DNA of 64,000 nucleotides from the NCBI GenBank assembly GCA_032718475.1, contig JAUCBJ010000727.1:1-64000 (forward strand), given 5' to 3'. How positions within the stretch are numbered: the stretch's first letter is position 1; every line of letters begins with the position of its first letter. The stretch comes from Nemertoderma westbladi. Lineage: Eukaryota; Xenacoelomorpha; Nemertodermatida; Nemertodermatidae. Below are positions 58,401 to 64,000 of the stretch, in pieces. The notes below the pieces were generated by a model, which was not told where the DNA came from, made no database searches, and saw only the letters and a program-made list of their open reading frames with translations. Made by a program: the position numbers and the translations under genes.

Positions 58401-59415
58401 TGCATGACTTTGTATCTATCTATTCTAAATTTTCGACTTTTGAGGAATTTTTTAATAATTAACTTAAAGAATACAGCAAGCAATCAGGTATATGAAAAAT
58501 CTTCACCAACATTCTGAATTTACTTTCCAAACAGTTTAATTATAAAAATAATAATTTTTAACAGCCATTTTAATATGTTATAAAGATAATTTTAACAAAT
58601 CTCAATATTACACACAAATTTCCAAATCTCCCACGTTAGTTACACGTCTTAGCTCACTCTCCTCGTGATAATGACAAAATGCAATTTGTAAGTCGGTCAT
58701 TCACATAGCTTATCTGTTATCTGGCTGCCTTCCCCAGCATTAAAGCCAACCCACAACAATTGAGGATCAATTCTTTTCCCATCTGTTTTACAACGATGCA
58801 ATGTAGTTTACATTATCATATTATAAATTGCCACGAGCGGTTGAAATTCAATAATTAAAAAAATTGAAATACCGTAATAACAAAGGAAAAAAGCTGATCA
58901 ATCGTGTTTTTGTTATGAAAAATTAGAAATGTAAATAAAATTCAAGTCCCTTTTGATACAGTTTAAATTCTGTGAAACAGGAAATATTTTTCTCTATCAA
59001 TTTCTATATTATTTATTCGTGTTGGGGGACGCTAAAATAAACCACTTTAATTTCCCTACTTCCCCGCATAAAAGTCAAACATTGGGCCATTCATAACCTT
59101 AGAGTTTATGACTGAACCTTTTGAACACATATAATTGTGAATAACCCGTTAAATATTCGATAACATGATGTAACCTTTCATGTACGGACAATTATTATTG
59201 AACCTGATAAATGTTAGCAGTTATTCGAACACGGAAATCTACATAGAAGAGAAATTTCTAACTAAATATAAAAAACAAATATACCGACAAAACAATGTCA
59301 AGTTGTTAGGCCGAGCCACTACAGACCGATTGACCACTCCACAATGATGCTGTTAGTGTCGCCGCTGTAATATATTAGTGATCTGTTGTTCTTTATATTA
59401 TTAATACTCACTGAC
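55438..59415. other. Intron sequence between the minisatellite and the CSPG exon at 59416
   Basis: AT-rich, no recognised gene or element ends. A slightly GC-rich patch at 57690-57840 has an open frame without a known domain. Confidence 0.5.
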
Positions 59416-59584
59416 CTTGTGTAAATGAGCTAAGGGCCGCTCCCTCCTGGTCCAGGTAAAGGTTCCCGAATCTGGGCGGTTCTGTTAACCTGTAAGTTAT
59501 CACGGAGTGATCGCTGTCTGGGTCGTCCGAACGTAATTCCCGGTCCGTAAAAGTATACCCAACCCGATTGTTTTTATCTTTTAG
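59416..59584 (-). CDS. FRAS1/FREM-like gene, CSPG-repeat exon
   Basis: A 169-nt exon entered in phase 0 and left in phase 1. The acceptor is ATCACATTTTAG; the exon ends ACAAG before GTCAGTG. It encodes LKDKNNRVGYTFTDRELRSD, then DPDSDHSVITYRLTEPPRFG and NLYLDQEGAALSSFTQ. This is the D-x-D-x-x-x-x-(L/I)-x-Y-x-(L/I)-xxxPxxGxL core and F-T-Q turn of a CSPG/NG2 repeat. It continues the peptide of the larger exon upstream (ending ASSLQE) in frame. Confidence 0.9.
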
Positions 59585-59929
59585 CTAAAATGTGATAAAT
59601 AAAATTAAAAGAAATTATCTTCTTCTATAAGATAAAAAGTAACGGAAAATTGCACTTTTTGTCACTATAACTTTTATTGACTGGAATTCAGTAAAATAAT
59701 ATCTGAATTTCGGTTAACTGAGATTAGTGACATGGGGTTCTTTCCGGGACGTTTTTTTCAGTCGGCCTACTGTATTATCATTGAAGCAATTTTTTTACAA
59801 AGTTACAATAATTTTCAATATATTACATTATTTTTTACGAATTATGTTATAAATAATTATACCAATTCAATCTCAGTCTCGGTGTATTCATATCCCGCCC
59901 AATTGTCAAATTATCAATGAAGGGAAAAG

Positions 59930-60130
59930 AGCAGGTTACAGTGGCAAGTTATCCCAACCAAAACAATACACTAAATTACTAAACAATGGGGGAAACCAGA
60001 ACGTTTTGCACTATGTGCTTAAATTTTAGTGAGAAAAAGTGTATTTTTTAGTTAAAACAGTTACTTAATGGCAGTTACTTAATGGCAGTTACTTAATGGC
60101 AGTTACTTAATGGCAGTTACTTCGTGGCAC
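59930..60130. repeat. Dispersed-repeat fragment and a 14-bp tandem repeat
   Basis: 59930-59975 is an inverted copy of the GTTTTGGTT/AACCTGCTC family. 60061-60125 holds four to five units of TTACTTAATGGCAG. Confidence 0.7.
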
Positions 60131-60284
60131 GTAATTCTAAGAAGGTAATAAACCAAAATCAATAACACAGGTTACAGTTAATTATTTGGTGGTAATCCTG
60201 TTATTTGCGTCGATTTTCCGCTGGAAAAGGTTAACTTTAGATTGTGTTAGCCCCCCTCGTATCTGACTCATTAAAACAACGCAC

Positions 60285-61336
60285 CTCCTGCAATGATGAA
60301 GCCCCCAAATTAACACCAATCTCCGGAACGCCGTCGTTAACGGGTTCTACGTTAATCACCATTGTCTGTGAGGCAGTGGTCGGCTGCATGTACGGAAACA
60401 CTAGGAACATAACGTGTTTCTCGTCGACTACTTTGAAGGTAAACTGATCCTGGAGCGTCTCTGACCCGTCGTGTTGGTACTTTATTCGTTTCTCGTAGAT
60501 GTCCGACATGTAAATCTCGTGAACATTCTGAGAGTTTTCGTTCACTATCATCCCGTGCTGTGGCATCTCGTTGATGTAGATCTTAAGATCCTCGTCCGGG
60601 GAGTCGCGGTCCTCCACGGAGAGTATCAGCGGGGTTATAACCGCCCGGTCGCCTTCCTTGATGCTAAACTCTCCGATACGGACTACAGGTCTCACATTGT
60701 GAGGGTCGATAATGGCCAACTGGAAGACTCGAACCACCGTGCCGTCTGAATCAGAAACGTTAGTCAATTGGAGTTCGATAAAGTCCATCAAATCGACGGA
60801 TTTCTTCGTGTTCAAGTAAACAAGTTGTGGCGTAATTCCGACAACTTCGTCGCCGTAGAAAGTGTCAATAGACTCACGGAAGTTACTGTATCTCGCGATA
60901 ACGCCTTTTGAAGGTATTTTCGATAGAGTGAATCTATAATTGGCCGCGTTTTCGCCTAAGTCTCCATCTTTTGGAAGCAGGTCGGTTATGGGCAGGACGT
61001 TTTTCCAGAGTGGCGCCCGTCCATCCTCTCCGATTTCTATGCCGTGCTGCACCAGCGGCGATGCCGTTGAGCCCTTCTTCACGCGGATCCGGAAGTAGCG
61101 GTTGGCGAGGACGTTGACACCATCCGAGAGGTTAAACTGTATGACATCATCGCCGGTTCGTTGGCGATTGATGTGGAAGTATTGAATGTTGCGACTGTCG
61201 ATATCGGCCTGGGTGAAGGAGTCGCCGCTATGGATGGGACGGATGACGGTGCCGTTATTCGCGAGCAATTGGAGGACTCCGATTTGCGGTTCTCTCGTTA
61301 GAATAAAGGTGATATTGGAATCAAAAGAATCGATAT
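60285..61336 (-). CDS. FRAS1/FREM-like gene, large exon with CSPG/NG2 repeats
   Basis: A 1052-nt exon with acceptor TTTAAATTTCAG and donor GTGCGT. It continues from the exon at 63166-63446 through a split Asp codon (KAS-D-IDSFDSNITF). The roughly 350 residues complete one CSPG repeat (ITFILTREPQIGVLQ, FTQADIDSRNIQYFHI), contain a further one (IPSKGVIARYSNF with YFRIRV and DLMDFIELQLTNVSDSDG) and most of a third (RVVRIGEF-like opening, EDRDSPDEDLKIYINEMPQH, IKYQHDGSETLQDQFTFKVV, ending MVINVEPVNDGVPEI). YQHDGSETLQDxFTF and V-x-PVND are hallmarks of FRAS1/FREM CSPG repeats, which bind matrix partners at basement membranes. GC content is well above the introns. Confidence 0.95.
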
Positions 61337-61539
61337 CTGAAATTTAAATAACAAATAAAATATGAATCAGGTTTCAATTCAGGTTTATTACTAACAGTTA
61401 AAATATGTAAGACTACCATTTTGTTAAATAAATACTTATTGGACGCGGAAAATTTTATAATAAGAAATAGGAGTCGTTTTGTTATAATGTTGAAAATCTT
61501 AATATAGTGCGATTCCACCCATAAAAAAGTTTATCAGTG

Positions 61540-61790
61540 AACTTGAACCAAGAAACACCAGAGGCAACCAGGAGGCACATCTGTCAAGGCAGATGCCCAA
61601 GGCAAGGAGGGCACCACACTAACTCCAAGGTTGAATACTCCGCAACGACCCAACCCTTTTCTCTACAACCCCAGCAGATTACCATATCGATGATTGGGTA
61701 ACTAGATAGGAACACGTAACTGCCTTCGCACGGGTTCGAACCCGGCATCCCCAACTAGGAGTATAGAGAGACAACTCTGTAAAGGGCGGA
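61540..61790 (-). mobile_element. tRNA-like SINE
   Basis: On the minus strand, TTTACAGAGTTGTCTC resembles an A box region and GGGTTCGAACCCG is a strong B box, about 45 nt apart. The following 180 bp (GGCAGATGCCC-like region) would be the SINE body. No complete tRNA cloverleaf can be drawn with confidence. It lies within a FREM-like intron. Confidence 0.45.
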
Positions 61791-62599
61791 TTATAATCAA
61801 TTGTAAATGTTAGATGTTAATGTGTAGCGAAAATATGGGCAGAATTAATGACACCCATCTTTTGATGAGAAATATGCATTTTGGAAATATAAAAATGTTA
61901 AATCTGCATTTTTCCACATTAAAAAAATAATCACCCCTAAAATGTATTTGAATTTGCTAATCGTGTTGGAGACAAATTATCATATTACACTTGCTGTCAT
62001 GATATAACCCAACACCCCATCACTATGCATTGGCTTTACTTCATATTACTGTCCTGGGCAAATCGGTGAAAACCATTCAAAAAAATGAACAACCACAACC
62101 AAACGTATAATGACGGTTCATTAAAATGACAAACAAACGAAAAAACATTAGAATCCCGTAGCTTCAGTAGCTACTGTATATCCTAGTAGAAGCCGACCGG
62201 AACGTCCACTATAACAGTTTGAGAGAGGCATTTCCGCTAGGAGTCAGGGCTCAGGACTACATCCAAGATTTACTCATCAAAAATGTATGATAAAGGGATT
62301 TGTGATTTACGATAAAGCTGATAGCACAATATGGTGAGGATAAAGCTGGTGTGTCAGAGTGACAAGAGATATGAGAGTATTGGTAATTGCCAATTTCAAA
62401 TGGCACATTTCATTAATTGTATTGCGAATTGGAAAAAATGTTGCCCGATTAAGCTGAGTAACTTGATATACACAACAGAATTGTTATGATAATAAATTAT
62501 AGATGCTTCGATCACTGTGCCTTAAAAATAGTTTTCTATTAAATTTTCGTTACATATTATAAACAAATACAAGTAATAAGAATAAGATTATCTTATTTA

Positions 62600-62712
62600 C
62601 TCGAATAAGAGCCTGGGCGTTTAAGTTGATAAATAGCCAAATGGGGAGGCGTTTATTCGAGGAGGGCGTTTATTCGGGGAAGACGTTTGGCGTTTATTCG
62701 GGGAGGGCGCCA
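62600..62712. repeat. GGGCGTTTATTCG repeat cluster
   Basis: Four to five spaced copies of GGCGTTTATTCG(A/G)GG occur between 62627 and 62705, forming a degenerate short tandem array of a kind common in animal intergenic DNA. Confidence 0.6.
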
Positions 62713-63165
62713 ATGAAGTTCAGCATATTGGCCATGCACAGTTCCACTTGTAGGAGTTTTGTTTAACATGGGCTGAAGTATGGATTAGGGGGTCCTTACA
62801 TACACGGTAAGCCATGTTAAACACCAATTAATCTCCATTATCTAGACCAAATGTCTTTTAGAAGATGTTTCAGGAATATCAACGGCTAACCACCACGTTT
62901 TCTCTTACCGGCAGGGTGGTGCCAGCAGGGTGGTGCTGGGTCGTGGTACAAGGGTGTTGCTACCTAAATTGTACAATAAGTAGTTTGTCAATAGAGCATC
63001 GAATACATTTAGAATAAACAATAAAATGAAGAAATTAAATCTGAATTCCGCTCAACGGTCAATTCTGAATTCAGATTTCTTCAACGAAATGTTCAGGAGA
63101 CGCACAAAGACAAATAACCTAAAATCGCTCTACCGCACAGGCCAATTTATCTATAGATTGCTCAC

Positions 63166-63446
63166 CTGACGCCTTCAGACATTGTTTGGATATCCTTTCG
63201 GCCTCATCGTAGTTGACCCGAAGGCCGTTGTTTATAACAAGTCTTGGAGGTTCATCATCAATGGGTTGTACGAATATGGTTATTCTAGCTGTCGCTAAGT
63301 GAACCGTGTCGTTTACAGCTATCATCAAGCTATCCTTGTTGGATGACTCCGAACTGTCGTGCTGATAAATCAATTGGGGTTTAGAGTTTCTCATAAAATA
63401 TCGAATGTCCAATTCTCCATTTTGTATTTCCTTTTTTTCATTATCG
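63166..63446 (-). CDS. FRAS1/FREM-like gene, most upstream exon visible (CSPG repeat)
   Basis: A 281-nt exon, phase 1 at both ends, acceptor TTTATTTTGTTATAG, donor GTGAGC. It encodes KEIQNGELDIRYFMRNSKPQ, then LIYQHDSSESSNKDSLMIAV, ARITIFVQPIDDEPPRLVIN and EAERISKQCLKAS. The order (L/I)-x-Y-x-HD-x-S-E, D-x-(L/F)-x-(I/V)-x-V-x-D, then V-x-P-(I/V)-(D/N)-DE-P-P and the opening of the next repeat is diagnostic of CSPG/NG2 repeats in the FRAS1/FREM family. The protein N-terminus and upstream repeats lie beyond 64000. Confidence 0.9.
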
Positions 63447-64000
63447 CTATAACAAAATAAAGAGATTATGGAAATGTTATAGTTATCAATGTGAATAAAG
63501 ACTGACTGACACATTGTATATGTGTACTATTGAATAAAATTTTAAGCATCGCATAAAAGGGAAGAATCGTCCATAGTGGAAATGGATGAGCGATTGAGAA
63601 TATATGGTTAGTATTAGTTTCACGATTACTTGGCAGGCCAGCTGATTGAATTTTAGTTAGACAGAATACTTTTGTTGACTTTCTGGTACTAAGTGTACTG
63701 AAATGTACTCTTTTATAATAATAATATAATTGTTGTATTTAATTCAACCTTGATTTAATTAATATCGTGGTTTACATTGAACAGTGTAAATTGTTAATCG
63801 CGGTTCACATTGAAAAATACTACTTCTTGTGCGCGATTGTATTGAATTCATGACAACTGCTGTTATTATTATTAATCAATTGACACCTCGACTCCTCTCT
63901 GACTACTCTATCCGATAGAATAAAATAATCATTTCGCTAACAGCTCTCTATCTTCTATAATCACAACAGCTGTTATAATTCATTAGATGATTACAACATA
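63447..64000. other. FREM-like intron at the right edge
   Basis: AT-rich sequence with no gene seen. TAATCGCGGTTCACATTG and CGTGGTTTACATTGAACAG near 63765-63815 form a short direct repeat. Confidence 0.5.

Overview
This is eukaryotic, almost certainly metazoan, nuclear DNA. It is AT-rich with long introns, consensus GT-AG splice sites, dense transposon remnants, minisatellites and poly-C/poly-G runs. The frequent short words TAGGCCTAC and CCGGTA, and the gene families present, suggest a marine invertebrate, perhaps a deuterostome. The species cannot be named from sequence alone.

Layout. The backbone is one large minus-strand gene of the FRAS1/FREM extracellular-matrix family that crosses most of the window. 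Seven exons can be placed with splice sites and compatible phases, in transcript order: 63166-63446, 60285-61336 and 59416-59584 (CSPG/NG2 repeats), 34818-34910 (end of a CSPG repeat), 33777-33926 and 32027-32257 (one Calx-beta domain), and 6373-6621 (second half of another Calx-beta). At least one exon, carrying the first half of that last Calx-beta, was not found. The gene is incomplete at both ends.

Nested inside its 32.0-6.6 kb intron, on the opposite strand, are three near-identical intronless genes (15.8-17.4, 19.8-21.4 and 24.9-26.5 kb). They encode amidase-signature hydrolases of about 520 residues with an intact Lys-Ser-Ser triad. They most resemble bacterial Rhodococcus-type amidases, and they look mosaic, as if homogenised by gene conversion.

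The rest is mobile and repetitive DNA. At the left edge a minus-strand frame of at least 798 codons runs off the window from an ATG at 2396. It looks like the Gag of an LTR retrotransposon, with a promoter-like TATA box near 5.34 kb. Three hAT-type elements have terminal inverted repeats and perfect 8-bp target duplications (21978-23349, 27792-28758, 29369-30627). The first carries a decayed transposase end and, on the other strand, exon-like pieces including part of a PLAT domain, so it looks like a gene-capturing element. The second-largest contains a palindrome of about 390 bp. A 6-kb PIF/Harbinger element (37621-43660) holds a broken MADF protein gene and an internally deleted transposase, and is itself interrupted by an APE-type LINE whose 3' end recurs at 5.9 and 44.3 kb. 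Major tandem arrays are a 13-bp array (30.9-31.8 kb), a 29-bp array with higher-order structure (52.6-55.4 kb), a 15-bp AT-rich array (24.3 kb) and a palindromic 21-bp array (9.5 kb).

How it fits together: the structural gene supplies the long introns, the amidase cluster lives inside one of them, and transposons account for most remaining intron length, including most identifiable sequence in a 24.5-kb intron whose flanking exons still join perfectly in phase within one CSPG repeat.
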